A stretch of 10,481 bases of DNA, from contig CAIVDG010000073.1 in the NCBI GenBank assembly GCA_903904615.1, forward strand, positions 1 to 10,481, in the 5' to 3' direction. This stretch comes from an uncultured Acidimicrobiaceae bacterium (GTDB lineage: Bacteria > Actinomycetota > Acidimicrobiia > Acidimicrobiales > Ilumatobacteraceae). The position numbers and the translations under genes were made by a program. The notes under the pieces were generated by a model. That model had not been told where the DNA came from. It was given only the letters and a program-made list of their open reading frames with translations, and ran no database searches. Below, piece after piece: positions 1 through 6,219 of this stretch (positions are counted from its first letter, which is position 1; the number at the start of each line of letters is the position of its first letter).

Positions 1-908
1 GTTCTGATGGACCAAGCGCACGCACAACGCAATACTTCGAGATGTTCGGTAATCGTGCGATCTATCACGAGGGATGGATGGCGTCGTGTTTCCATGGGCG
101 TGTGCCGTGGAATCGTTTCGGCATGGTGCCATTCGATGGGCCGCAGGAAAAGTGGGAGTTGTACAACATCGCCGAAGATTTTTCTCAAGGTGTTGATCTG
201 TCGGGTGAGTATCCCGAGAAGTTGGCACAGTTACGCGATGTGTTCGATGCAGAAGCGCGGCGTAACAACGTGTACCCGTTGCGTGAGCCAGGCTCAACTT
301 TGGGTATGACCGTTGTGCCTCCCACAAGTTTGAACGGCGCGAAAAAGATGACATACACAACAGACCATGTGCGTATGCCAGAGATGTCCGTTGTCAGTGT
401 AAAGAACTGCTCGTTTGTGATTACCGCCGACATCACTGTTCCCGAAGGTGGATGTGAAGGTGTCATTGTGTGTCAAGGCGGAAACATGGCGGGCTGGACG
501 TTGTATGTAGGGGCCGATGGTCGCCCCACCTATCACTACAACTGGATGGGCCACGATCATTTTGTGGCGACATCTTCTGTCACGTTGACGCCTGGTCGCC
601 ATTCCATTGTGGTGAATCACGCCTACGACGGCGGTTTTGGTGGCGGTGGTCATTCGGTGTTGCTTGTTGATGATGTTGTGGTGGGGCATGTGTATGTGGA
701 ACGTTCCGTGCCTGTGGTGTTCTCCATGAGTGGAGAGACATTTGACGTTGGCATGGACACAGGCGCTGCGGTGGGGGACTATCCGCACGTGTATCGCTTC
801 TCCGGGCAGATTCACGGCGTCACCATTGAGCGATTGAGTGAGCCATCTCCCGATGTAGTGGCCTTGATTGTCGAAGGCGAGTTCCGCGCCAGTCTTGCCA
901 CTCAGTAG
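1..908 (+). CDS. Arylsulfatase (AtsA/AtsD-type), C-terminal part, 5' truncated
   Basis: The reading frame is open from the left edge (first full codon at base 3) to TAG at 906-908, giving about 301 residues. The visible start matches the end of the sulfatase catalytic domain of large actinobacterial arylsulfatases: TQYFEMFGNRAIYHEGW, then KWELYNIAEDFSQ and EKLAQLRDVFDAEARRNNVYPL. These are the usual closing motifs before a C-terminal beta-rich domain. That domain follows, with GCEGVIVCQGGNMAGWTLYV, GFGGGGHSVLLVDD and ETFDVGMDTG, as in mycobacterial-type sulfatases. The enzyme should hydrolyse sulfate esters using a formylglycine; the CxPxR modification site and metal ligands lie upstream of the window and cannot be checked. 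An ATG at 42 is internal to the conserved block and is not the start. A hydrolase gene follows after 36 nt on the same strand. Family assignment is confident; substrate is unknown. Confidence 0.88.
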   Translation, partial: SDGPSARTTQYFEMFGNRAIYHEGWMASCFHGRVPWNRFGMVPFDGPQEKWELYNIAEDFSQGVDLSGEYPEKLAQLRDVFDAEARRNNVYPLREPGSTLGMTVVPPTSLNGAKKMTYTTDHVRMPEMSVVSVKNCSFVITADITVPEGGCEGVIVCQGGNMAGWTLYVGADGRPTYHYNWMGHDHFVATSSVTLTPGRHSIVVNHAYDGGFGGGGHSVLLVDDVVVGHVYVERSVPVVFSMSGETFDVGMDTGAAVGDYPHVYRFSGQIHGVTIERLSEPSPDVVALIVEGEFRASLATQ

Positions 909-944
909 AAACAGCCCTAATTGTGGGGTTTTCAGGGGTACGGT

Positions 945-1766
945 ATGTCTATGGAGGCTCGCGTTCTCACCTGGAATTTGTGGTGGCAGTTCGGCCCGTG
1001 GCGTGAGCGCCAGCCGGCGATTTTGTCGGTGTTGCAAGAACAGAACGCCGATGTTGTGTTCTTGCAGGAAGTGTGGGCACAAGAAGGCGGGCTAGATCAG
1101 GCGCAGTGGTTGGCTGATGAGCTCGACATGTTTGTGGCGCGCACAGAAGGCCCGTGGTACGACGATGGTGTCAGTTTGGGGAATGCCATTTTGTCGCGCT
1201 GGCCGATCGTGTCGTGGGAAGTGCATCGTCTGCCCGATGCAACTGGTGCACCTAGTTATCGACGCGCTGTAGTTGCGCTCATTGATTCCCCGTTCGGTCG
1301 CGTATGGACAGTGTGTACTCACTTGGATCATCGCTTTGATGCATCAGGTACTCGCATTGCACAGTGCGAAGCTTTGAGTGGAATTGTTGATCAACTTCGT
1401 GTTGACCCTGAGAATGAGATGCCGGTGTTAATGGCAGGAGACTTCAATTCGGTTCCCGACTCGGATGAGATTCGCATGTTGACGGGACGACGTGAACCCG
1501 CGATTGAAGGATTGGTGTTTACTGATTTGTGGGAGATTGCCGGTGATGGCAATGGGTTTACGTGGCGACGCGATAATCCGTACATCGAAGACTCCACGTG
1601 GCCGAATCGACGTTTGGATTATGTGTTTGTGTCGTGGCCTCGTCCACGGCCCATTGGAAATCCATCGAGCATTTGGTTGGCCGGAGTGGATCCAGTTGCC
1701 GGAGTGCAGGCCAGTGACCACGCGGCTGTAGTGGCTGATATCCGTCTGGCTCTCGAACCGCTCTAG
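945..1766 (+). CDS. Endonuclease/exonuclease/phosphatase (EEP) family hydrolase
   Basis: This 273-residue protein has the complete EEP (DNase I-like) metal-dependent phosphoesterase motif set: TWNLW (N11), FLQEVW (E42), CTHLDH (H126), GDFNS (D166, N168), RRLDYVF (D225) and SDHAAVVADI (D258, H259). Family members cleave phosphodiester or phosphomonoester bonds in DNA, RNA, sphingomyelin or inositol phospholipids. The sequence does not distinguish among these. No signal peptide is visible, so it is probably cytoplasmic. The start is ATG 945, with AGGGG at 934-938 placed 6 nt upstream; a TTG at 921 is in frame but lacks such a site, and ATG 951 is a second possibility. The gene lies 36 nt after the sulfatase and is probably cotranscribed with it. 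That pairing could mean the two act on a common sulfated or phosphorylated substrate, but this is inference only. Confidence 0.85.
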   Translation: MSMEARVLTWNLWWQFGPWRERQPAILSVLQEQNADVVFLQEVWAQEGGLDQAQWLADELDMFVARTEGPWYDDGVSLGNAILSRWPIVSWEVHRLPDATGAPSYRRAVVALIDSPFGRVWTVCTHLDHRFDASGTRIAQCEALSGIVDQLRVDPENEMPVLMAGDFNSVPDSDEIRMLTGRREPAIEGLVFTDLWEIAGDGNGFTWRRDNPYIEDSTWPNRRLDYVFVSWPRPRPIGNPSSIWLAGVDPVAGVQASDHAAVVADIRLALEPL

Positions 1767-1782
1767 ATCACTTCGGGTGTCG

Positions 1783-1803
1783 GTATCCCGCCGGCCGGGG
1801 TAC
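1783..1803 (+). terminator. GC-rich hairpin after the EEP gene, possible terminator
   Basis: An 8-bp stem with one G-T pair (arms 1783-1790 and 1796-1803) closes a 5-nt loop, starting 17 nt after the EEP stop codon. No T-run follows on the plus strand; instead there is an A-run at 1813-1820, so it is not a textbook intrinsic terminator. Its left arm is also part of the GGTATCCCG/CGGGATACC repeat family of the adjoining island, so it may be a repeat element and not a transcription signal. Confidence 0.3.
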
Positions 1804-1817
1804 GCCTGTCTACAAAA

Positions 1818-1862
1818 AAACTTGTCGGGATACCAGCAAGTTTCTCACGGGATACCAACAAG
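1818..1862. repeat. CGGGATACC direct repeat pair with a 7-bp inverted repeat
   Basis: Two near-identical 15-mers (CGGGATACCAGCAAG at 1826-1840 and CGGGATACCAACAAG at 1848-1862) are spaced 22 nt apart. The first also lies in a perfect 7-bp inverted repeat, AAACTTG (1818-1824) with CAAGTTT (1837-1843), enclosing a 12-nt loop. The core CGGGATACC pairs with GGTATCCCG at 1782-1790, so a larger fold across 1782-1834 is possible. Confidence 0.7.
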
Positions 1863-1875
1863 ACGGCATGCCGTC
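1862..1875. repeat. Perfect 14-bp palindrome GACGGCATGCCGTC
   Basis: The sequence equals its own reverse complement. It overlaps the left end of the first 28-bp repeat unit. A near match with one changed base (GACGGGATGCCGTC) occurs at the same place in the third unit, at 1962-1975. Candidates are a dyad protein-binding site or a REP-like hairpin tip; nothing in the sequence decides between them. Confidence 0.75.
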
Positions 1876-1995
1876 ACGCGGGAAATGCGTCATGCAGGGA
1901 TGCCGTCACGCGGGAAATGCGTCATGCGGATAATGCGAACAGTGATGGGAAGCCGTCACTCGACGGGATGCCGTCACGCGGGGAATGCGTCATGC
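1868..1995. repeat. Near-tandem 28-bp repeat, three copies plus a degenerate one
   Basis: The unit begins ATGCCGTCACGCGG and ends ATGCGTCATGC. Copies are at 1868-1895 and 1900-1927 (identical, separated by 4 nt) and at 1968-1995 (one substitution, GGGAAA to GGGGAA). The stretch between, around 1928-1967, holds a decayed copy (AGCCGTCACTCGACGG near 1950). The first-to-second period is 32 nt, and the second-to-third distance of 68 nt fits a missing, degenerated copy. Within a unit, ACGC and GCGT can pair around a 7-nt loop. Frames through it encode only low-complexity, repeat-derived peptides. Confidence 0.8.
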
Positions 1996-2018
1996 GGGGA
2001 TGGGGAGCAAAACCTGGT

Positions 2019-2074
2019 GGAATACCGACGAATTTCTTTGGGGTAGTGCCCGTCCCCGGCGGCGGAATACCGAC
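2019..2074. repeat. GGAATACCGAC direct repeat pair
   Basis: Two identical 11-mers lie at 2019-2029 and 2064-2074, 45 nt apart, upstream of the winged-helix gene. They resemble the CGGGATACC elements further left (shared A-TACC core). They could be operator half-sites for the adjacent regulator or simply more of the repeat island. Confidence 0.55.
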
Positions 2075-2110
2075 AGCACGTCATCGCACACTTTCGTACA
2101 CATCTCACGC

Positions 2111-2419
2111 ATGCCAATGAATCAAAACAACCCATTCTCAAACATCATTCGCGGAGTCGAAGCCGATGTCCTCTGGGCTTTGTGCGAAGACCCACTCTTC
2201 CAAACCGCCACCGCTATCGCACGAGAGTGTGGCCGATCACGAAGTGAAGTCAGAGTTGTTCTCAACTATTTCGCAGCCACCGAAATCGTCACGGTCTTCC
2301 AAGACGGCGGCTACAAATTCTTCCGGCTCAACACACAGCACCCACTTCACAGAGAGGTGATTGCCCTATCGCAGTCATTTCTGCGTCAGGGGATTACCAC
2401 GCGCAATTCATTCGCTTAA
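2111..2419 (+). CDS. Small winged helix-turn-helix protein, ArsR/MNT-associated type
   Basis: About 102 residues. The core (VLWALCEDPLFQTATAIARE, then GRSRSEVRVVLNYFAATEIV and a DGGYKFFRLN wing) reads as a winged helix: helix 1, HTH with recognition helix SRSEVRVVLNYF, then a beta-hairpin wing. The following NTQHPLHREVIALSQ resembles the linker after the N-terminal wHTH of wHTH-nucleotidyltransferase (MNT) proteins. The polymerase-beta-like GSxxxGxxxxxSDxD domain is absent, so this is either a stand-alone regulator or a truncated relic. ATG 2111 and ATG 2117 are both possible starts; neither has a clear ribosome binding site. A longer frame from 1985 runs through repeat DNA and is disfavoured. 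The last 26 nt overlap the 3' end of the convergent P450 gene. The gene is probably real; its target is unknown. Confidence 0.6.
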   Translation: MPMNQNNPFSNIIRGVEADVLWALCEDPLFQTATAIARECGRSRSEVRVVLNYFAATEIVTVFQDGGYKFFRLNTQHPLHREVIALSQSFLRQGITTRNSFA

Positions 2420-3647
2420 TGCCGTTGATAAATGAGCTTTGCAGGTATGCAGGTTCGCTGGTGATCTCAAGAGTCGGCACGCGGCGACGAATCTCATCGA
2501 ACATCACCGCCACTTCACGGCGTGCGAGGTTGGCACCCAAACAGAAGTGAGGTCCACCAGCACCGAATCCCACTTGTGCAGGAGCCACGGGGCGACGAAT
2601 GTCAAAAGTATCCGGGTTCGTGAACACGCGCTCATCACGGTTGCCTGATTGATAGAACATCACAACTTTCTCACCAGCTGCGATCTTCTGGCCGTTGATC
2701 TCGGTGTCTTCGGTTGCCGTACGGCGGAAGTGAATAACCGGTGTCGCATAGCGAACAATCTCTTCCACTGCAGTCTTGGTGTGTGTTTCAAAATCATTGA
2801 ACCACAACTCACGCTGGTCACGATTCAATGTCAATTCACGCATGCCGTGTCCAATAGCGGTACGAGTTGTTTCGTTACCGGCCACCACAAGCAAGATGAA
2901 GAATGATCCGAACTCTTGTGCTGATAAACGCTGACCATCAACTTCGGCATTCATCATCACTGATGCAATGTCATTGCGTGGATTCTTCAAGCGGTCTTCA
3001 CCAAGCGCAAGGGCGTACGAGAAGATTTCGCCACCTACGCGGACCAAGTCATCAAATGTTCCTACATACTCGGGGTCACCCACGCCAAGAATGGTGTTTG
3101 TCCAGTTGAAGATCATCTCTTCGTCACTCTCGGGAATGCCCATCATGTCGCAGATGATCTGCAATGGCATCAAAGCTGCTACTTCACGAACGAAGTCGCA
3201 TTCGCGTTCGGGGAAGCGTTCAAACATGCGATCAATCACTGAACGCGAACGAACGCGCACCGACTCTTCAAGCGCAGTGATCTCTTTTGGTGTGAAACCC
3301 TTTGACACGATGGAACGCAGACGGAAGTGCTTTGGGTCGTCCATGTTGATCATGGAGCCAAAGAACTCGTTGATCTCAACAGGCAGGTCGCCAATGTTTG
3401 AGCCGTTACCGCTACAGAACAACTGAGGGTTACGGCTGACATGCCAGATGTCGTCGTGGCGAACAAGGGCGCGGTAGCCAGGCCCGGGTGGGATGGGGGA
3501 GTTCTCCACCATGCGCTCTTCAAAGAAGTGGAACGGAGACTCATCTCGCAAGGTCTTGAACGCCCCGAAACGCCAGTCTCGCGGCTGTACCCAGAACTCT
3601 GGGTCGGAGAGGTCAATGTCGCTGAGGGGCACGTTTGGCGTGGTCAT
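2394..3647 (-). CDS. Cytochrome P450 monooxygenase
   Basis: A full-length (417-residue) soluble bacterial P450. The heme-ligand signature FGAGGPHFCLG places the proximal cysteine at C369. The I-helix oxygen-activation motif is AGNETT (256-261), and the K-helix ExxR is E296-R299 in AVEEIVRY. MINMDDPKHFRLRSIVSKGF is the typical C-helix block. Overall style is close to actinobacterial P450s such as CYP125/CYP142 and terpene or fatty-acid hydroxylases (COG2124), but the substrate cannot be read from sequence. It needs ferredoxin and a reductase; neither is encoded nearby. A thiolase is divergently transcribed 117 bp away, which suggests a lipid, sterol or terpenoid catabolic setting. The start codon has no ribosome binding site but has a -10-like TAATCT ideally placed for a leaderless mRNA. 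Confidence 0.93.
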   Translation of the reverse strand: MTTPNVPLSDIDLSDPEFWVQPRDWRFGAFKTLRDESPFHFFEERMVENSPIPPGPGYRALVRHDDIWHVSRNPQLFCSGNGSNIGDLPVEINEFFGSMINMDDPKHFRLRSIVSKGFTPKEITALEESVRVRSRSVIDRMFERFPERECDFVREVAALMPLQIICDMMGIPESDEEMIFNWTNTILGVGDPEYVGTFDDLVRVGGEIFSYALALGEDRLKNPRNDIASVMMNAEVDGQRLSAQEFGSFFILLVVAGNETTRTAIGHGMRELTLNRDQRELWFNDFETHTKTAVEEIVRYATPVIHFRRTATEDTEINGQKIAAGEKVVMFYQSGNRDERVFTNPDTFDIRRPVAPAQVGFGAGGPHFCLGANLARREVAVMFDEIRRRVPTLEITSEPAYLQSSFINGIKRMNCAW

Positions 3648-3659
3648 ACAGGCAGATTA
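3648..3659 (-). promoter_or_regulatory. Candidate leaderless -10 element of the P450 gene
   Basis: On the minus strand TAATCT (3659-3654) is followed by exactly six bases and then the ATG at 3647. This puts the -10 hexamer at -12 to -7 if transcription starts at the A of the ATG, the geometry known for leaderless actinobacterial genes. No Shine-Dalgarno sequence precedes the ATG, which supports the reading. No clear -35 is seen. Confidence 0.5.
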
Positions 3660-3691
3660 GGTGGCGAACCCATCACATTCCCTCACGAAGG

Positions 3692-3719
3692 CTGAAAATG
3701 CCTCGGGATTGGCTACTGT
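3692..3719 (+). promoter_or_regulatory. Candidate thiolase promoter
   Basis: CTGAAA (3692-3697, four of six matches to TTGACA) and TACTGT (3714-3719, fits TANNNT) are separated by 16 nt. Transcription would begin near 3726, inside the inverted repeat at 3724-3738, leaving a leader of about 40 nt before the thiolase ATG. This is pattern matching only. Confidence 0.3.
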
Positions 3720-3723
3720 CGAG

Positions 3724-3738
3724 GGGTCGGTTCGACCC
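3724..3738. promoter_or_regulatory. Perfect inverted repeat GGGTCG-gtt-CGACCC, candidate operator
   Basis: Six-bp arms (3724-3729 and 3733-3738) flank a 3-nt centre in the divergent P450/thiolase spacer, 26 nt before the thiolase start. It would sit at or just after the predicted thiolase transcription start, a position where a bound dimeric repressor would block transcription. It could equally form a small RNA hairpin in the leader. No matching regulator gene is adjacent other than the small wHTH protein at 2111-2419. Confidence 0.45.
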
Positions 3739-3764
3739 GCGGACCACCAAACAGGGAGAGTTAG

Positions 3765-4967
3765 ATGCCCGAAGCAGTCATTGTCGCCACAGCCCGTAGC
3801 CCCATCGGCCGCGCCAACAAGGGATCTCTTGTTGATCTTCGTCCCGACGACATGTCGGCACAAATTGTCCGGGCCCTCATGGCCAAGGTTCCACAAGTGA
3901 AGCCAGACGATATTGAAGACCTCATCATGGGTATCGGTCAGCCTGCAGGCGAAGGCGGATTCAACATTGGTCGTATGGTCGCAATCCTTGCTGGTCTCGA
4001 CAACGCACCTGGCGTGACCGTGAACCGTTACTGCTCGTCGTCACTTCAGACAATTCGCATGGCAGCACACGCCATTCGCGCTGGAGAAGGCGATTGCTTC
4101 ATTGCAGCTGGTGTTGAAACCGTCAGCCGTTACGCATCAGGCGCAAGCGACTCTGCACCAAACGCCATCTTCAAAGAGCCAGGTTCACGCACTAAGTCAC
4201 GCGCTGAAGGTGGACAGGGAACATGGGCACCAGCACAGGGTCTCCCCGACGCATACATCGCAATGGGTCAGACCGCAGAGAACGTTGTTGAAATTGAAAA
4301 CGTCAGCCGCGAAGAGATGGACCACTTCGGTGTTCGCTCTCACAACCTCGCAGTTGCACACCAGGAAAATGGTTTCTTCGAGCGCGAAATCACACCGCTT
4401 GTTTTGCCAGACGGCACTGTCGTGAGCAAGGACGATGGTCCACGCGCAGGAACCACCTACGAAGCAACATCACAGTTGAAGCCAGTGTTCCGCCCCGACG
4501 GCAAAGTCACCGCCGGTAACGCATGTCCATTGAACGACGGCGCTGCCGCTGTCATGGTCATGAGCGACACAAAGGCAAAACAACTTGGTCTTACACCGCT
4601 TGCGCGCATCGTGTCATCGGGCGTGTCTGGTTTGAACCCAGAAATCATGGGACTCGGACCCATCGAAGCATGTCGCCAAGCACTGAAGCGTGCCGGCATG
4701 ACCATCGATCAGATCGACCTTGTTGAAATCAACGAAGCATTTGCTGCACAGGTTTTGCCATCGGCAAAGCACCTTGGCATCCCAATGGAGAAGTTGAACA
4801 TCCACGGTGGTGGTATTGCTCTTGGTCACCCATTCGGTATGACCGGTGCTCGCATCATGACCACACTCATCAACGGACTTCAGTGGGAAGACAAGCAGTA
4901 CGGCATGGAATCAATGTGCGTTGGCGGTGGCCAGGGCATGGCGATGATTGTTGAGCGCTTGAGCTAA
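3765..4967 (+). CDS. Thiolase (acetyl-CoA C-acyltransferase/acetyltransferase)
   Basis: This 400-residue protein has the full thiolase II layout. The nucleophilic cysteine is C90 in VNRYCSSSLQ, the NEAFA loop is at 323-327, the general-base histidine H355 lies in GGGIALGHPFGMTGAR, and the second catalytic cysteine C385 lies in MCVGGGQG. It should cleave 3-ketoacyl-CoA with CoA (last step of beta-oxidation) or run the reverse acetyl-CoA condensation. MPEAVIVATARSPIGRANKG is a typical actinobacterial FadA-like start. The ATG at 3765 is preceded by AGGGAG (3753-3758) at good spacing. The divergent P450 favours degradation of a hydroxylated lipid or sterol side chain over a housekeeping role, but this is inference and no other beta-oxidation gene is in the window. 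The gene ends 25 nt from the convergent MFS gene. Confidence 0.93.
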   Translation: MPEAVIVATARSPIGRANKGSLVDLRPDDMSAQIVRALMAKVPQVKPDDIEDLIMGIGQPAGEGGFNIGRMVAILAGLDNAPGVTVNRYCSSSLQTIRMAAHAIRAGEGDCFIAAGVETVSRYASGASDSAPNAIFKEPGSRTKSRAEGGQGTWAPAQGLPDAYIAMGQTAENVVEIENVSREEMDHFGVRSHNLAVAHQENGFFEREITPLVLPDGTVVSKDDGPRAGTTYEATSQLKPVFRPDGKVTAGNACPLNDGAAAVMVMSDTKAKQLGLTPLARIVSSGVSGLNPEIMGLGPIEACRQALKRAGMTIDQIDLVEINEAFAAQVLPSAKHLGIPMEKLNIHGGGIALGHPFGMTGARIMTTLINGLQWEDKQYGMESMCVGGGQGMAMIVERLS

Positions 4968-4972
4968 CAACT

Positions 4973-4989
4973 CGTTCAAAAACTGAACG
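4973..4989. terminator. Hairpin CGTTCA-aaaac-TGAACG between convergent genes
   Basis: A perfect 6-bp inverted repeat with a 5-nt loop starts 5 nt after the thiolase stop codon and ends before the MFS stop. Being symmetric, it could end transcription from both sides. It lacks a T-run and is only moderately stable, so terminator function is tentative. Confidence 0.45.
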
Positions 4990-5006
4990 TAACTAGTCAG
5001 TAGTTA
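4990..5006. terminator. Second hairpin TAACTA-gtcag-TAGTTA, abutting the first
   Basis: Another perfect 6-bp inverted repeat with a 5-nt loop begins at the very next base after the first hairpin and contains the MFS stop codon (4993-4995). It is AT-rich and weak alone. Two back-to-back hairpins with equal arm and loop lengths suggest a shared transcription boundary for the convergent pair. Confidence 0.35.
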
Positions 5007-6186
5007 CAGATCGCGAGTCAGCGGTGGTTCTCAACATGAGGGCCACCGCTGTTCCGAATATGACCATCAATCCGGCAGCAAAACCGAACGTGAGAACGCC
5101 GCCGTGTTCTTCGGATGATCCGTACAGCACAGGCGCAATCAACGACATGATGATTCCAGCGATGAGGTCGCCGCTTCCGTTGAGGCCTTGAGCAGCCGCA
5201 GCGCGTCCCTTTGGCGCCACCTGTGCCATCAATGATTGCGTCGCTGGAATAGACAATGCACCGATGACGCCTTCCACCACAGCGAATCCCACGAGCAACC
5301 AAGCGCTCTCCAGTAATCCGTAGACAAGAACAAGTGGTGCGGTGAGGAAAATGCCGACGACGGTCATCTTCGACGCACCGCGTTTATCCGCAATGCGTCC
5401 ACCAGCAGCACCCAACAAGATGAACGGAATGGTGTACAGCAAGAACGTCAAACCAACCATCAGATTGGTGCCGCCACGATCGGTGATGTAGCGATCCCAT
5501 AACGCGTCGTAAATGCCAATGGGAATGAACAATGTGAGCGATGCAAGCGCCGCAGCGCGCACGGGACGAAGCCGCAACAGTTCGAGACTGAGGCGCTTTG
5601 ATTCGTTAGTAGTCGGCAATGACGGAAGTTGTCGCGGGAACACGACAAGAAATGCAGTGAGTGCCACACCACTGAAGATAAGGAACGCTCCGCGCAACCC
5701 GAATGGCTCAATGAGTAATGCGCCAACCAGTGGGCCTCCCGTGTGACCCGCTAACTCCATGCCGCGCAAACGCCCTAAACGTTCTGCTGCGCGTGTCTTA
5801 TCAATATTTGCAGCGATGGCCTTGATGGCGGGTCCGCTTGTTCCTAGCGATGCACCAGTGATGGCGCGCGCAATAACAAACATCCACAGCGAGTTTCCGA
5901 AGGCGAATAATGCCGATCCAATTGCAGCCAAGATCAATGCAGCGAGAACGAATCGTTTTGGCTTTCCGCGGTCGGCGTACGGAGCGAGAAACAGCTGAAC
6001 AATGAGTGATGCCAGAAACCCAGATGCTGCAATGAGGCCTAATCCGGAATCGGCAAAGCCGTACTTGTCCTGCAAATCAGAGAGCGCAGGAAACACCATG
6101 CTGTTGGCAACAGGAACACTGAATCCACACAACAACAGTGGGCCAATGCCCATCGTGAATTTTGCAATGCCGCGTTCTTCAGCCAT
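4993..6186 (-). CDS. Major facilitator superfamily (MFS) transporter, 12 TM
   Basis: A 397-residue, very hydrophobic protein with about twelve predicted membrane segments in two halves. The first starts near residue 11 (TMGIGPLLLCGF). The MFS motif A loop between TM2 and TM3 is visible as APYADRGKPKR (68-78), and a degenerate copy, GGRIADKRGASK, sits at the matching place in the second half, as expected for the internal duplication. It resembles proton-coupled drug or metabolite exporters of the inner membrane; the substrate is not readable. ATG 6186 is preceded only by a weak AGGTTGG. It is the last gene of the likely sigma-aroG-hydrolase-MFS operon, 33 nt after the hydrolase. A 5-bp inverted repeat (GTCCA/TGGAC, 6191-6206) lies in that gap. 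Confidence 0.9.
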   Translation of the reverse strand: MAEERGIAKFTMGIGPLLLCGFSVPVANSMVFPALSDLQDKYGFADSGLGLIAASGFLASLIVQLFLAPYADRGKPKRFVLAALILAAIGSALFAFGNSLWMFVIARAITGASLGTSGPAIKAIAANIDKTRAAERLGRLRGMELAGHTGGPLVGALLIEPFGLRGAFLIFSGVALTAFLVVFPRQLPSLPTTNESKRLSLELLRLRPVRAAALASLTLFIPIGIYDALWDRYITDRGGTNLMVGLTFLLYTIPFILLGAAGGRIADKRGASKMTVVGIFLTAPLVLVYGLLESAWLLVGFAVVEGVIGALSIPATQSLMAQVAPKGRAAAAQGLNGSGDLIAGIIMSLIAPVLYGSSEEHGGVLTFGFAAGLMVIFGTAVALMLRTTADSRSVTTD

Positions 6187-6219
6187 AAGTGTCCAACCTA
6201 ATGGACAAGGCGAACCGCT

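Larger units (their letters stand above)
1781..2074. repeat. Non-coding island of short palindromic and near-tandem repeats
   Basis: The roughly 340-bp gap from 1767 to 2110 contains no credible gene. It holds several repeat families: GGTATCCCG at 1782-1790, inverted relative to CGGGATACC at 1826-1834 and 1848-1856; a 28-bp unit in three copies between 1868 and 1995; and GGAATACCGAC at 2019-2029 and 2064-2074. Many units fold into small hairpins. This resembles REP/BIME-type extragenic repeat DNA. No transposase, integrase or tRNA adjoins it. Confidence 0.7.

Noticed and set aside
921..944. TTG start for the EEP gene
   Set aside because: The ATG at 945 has a well-placed AGGGG and starts right before the first conserved strand.
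294..1082. Long antisense frame under the sulfatase
   Set aside because: The composition (rich in His, Arg and Thr) is that of a shadow frame; the opposite strand has a clear protein family.
1805..1820. Intrinsic terminator on the minus strand, using the A-run at 1813-1820
   Set aside because: On the minus strand this T-run comes before the hairpin at 1783-1803, not after it, and no minus-strand gene ends here.
1868..1995. CRISPR array
   Set aside because: The units are separated by only 4 nt in the clear case, and the other interval is a decayed copy; there are no unique spacers of 25-45 nt and no cas genes.
1777..2046. Open frame of about 89 codons through the repeat island
   Set aside because: Its translation only mirrors the DNA repeats (recurring MPSRGKCVM-like peptides), with no known domain and no ribosome binding site.
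1985..2110. N-terminal extension of the winged-helix gene
   Set aside because: The added residues come from repeat DNA and have no structural character; the fold is complete from the ATG at 2111 or 2117.
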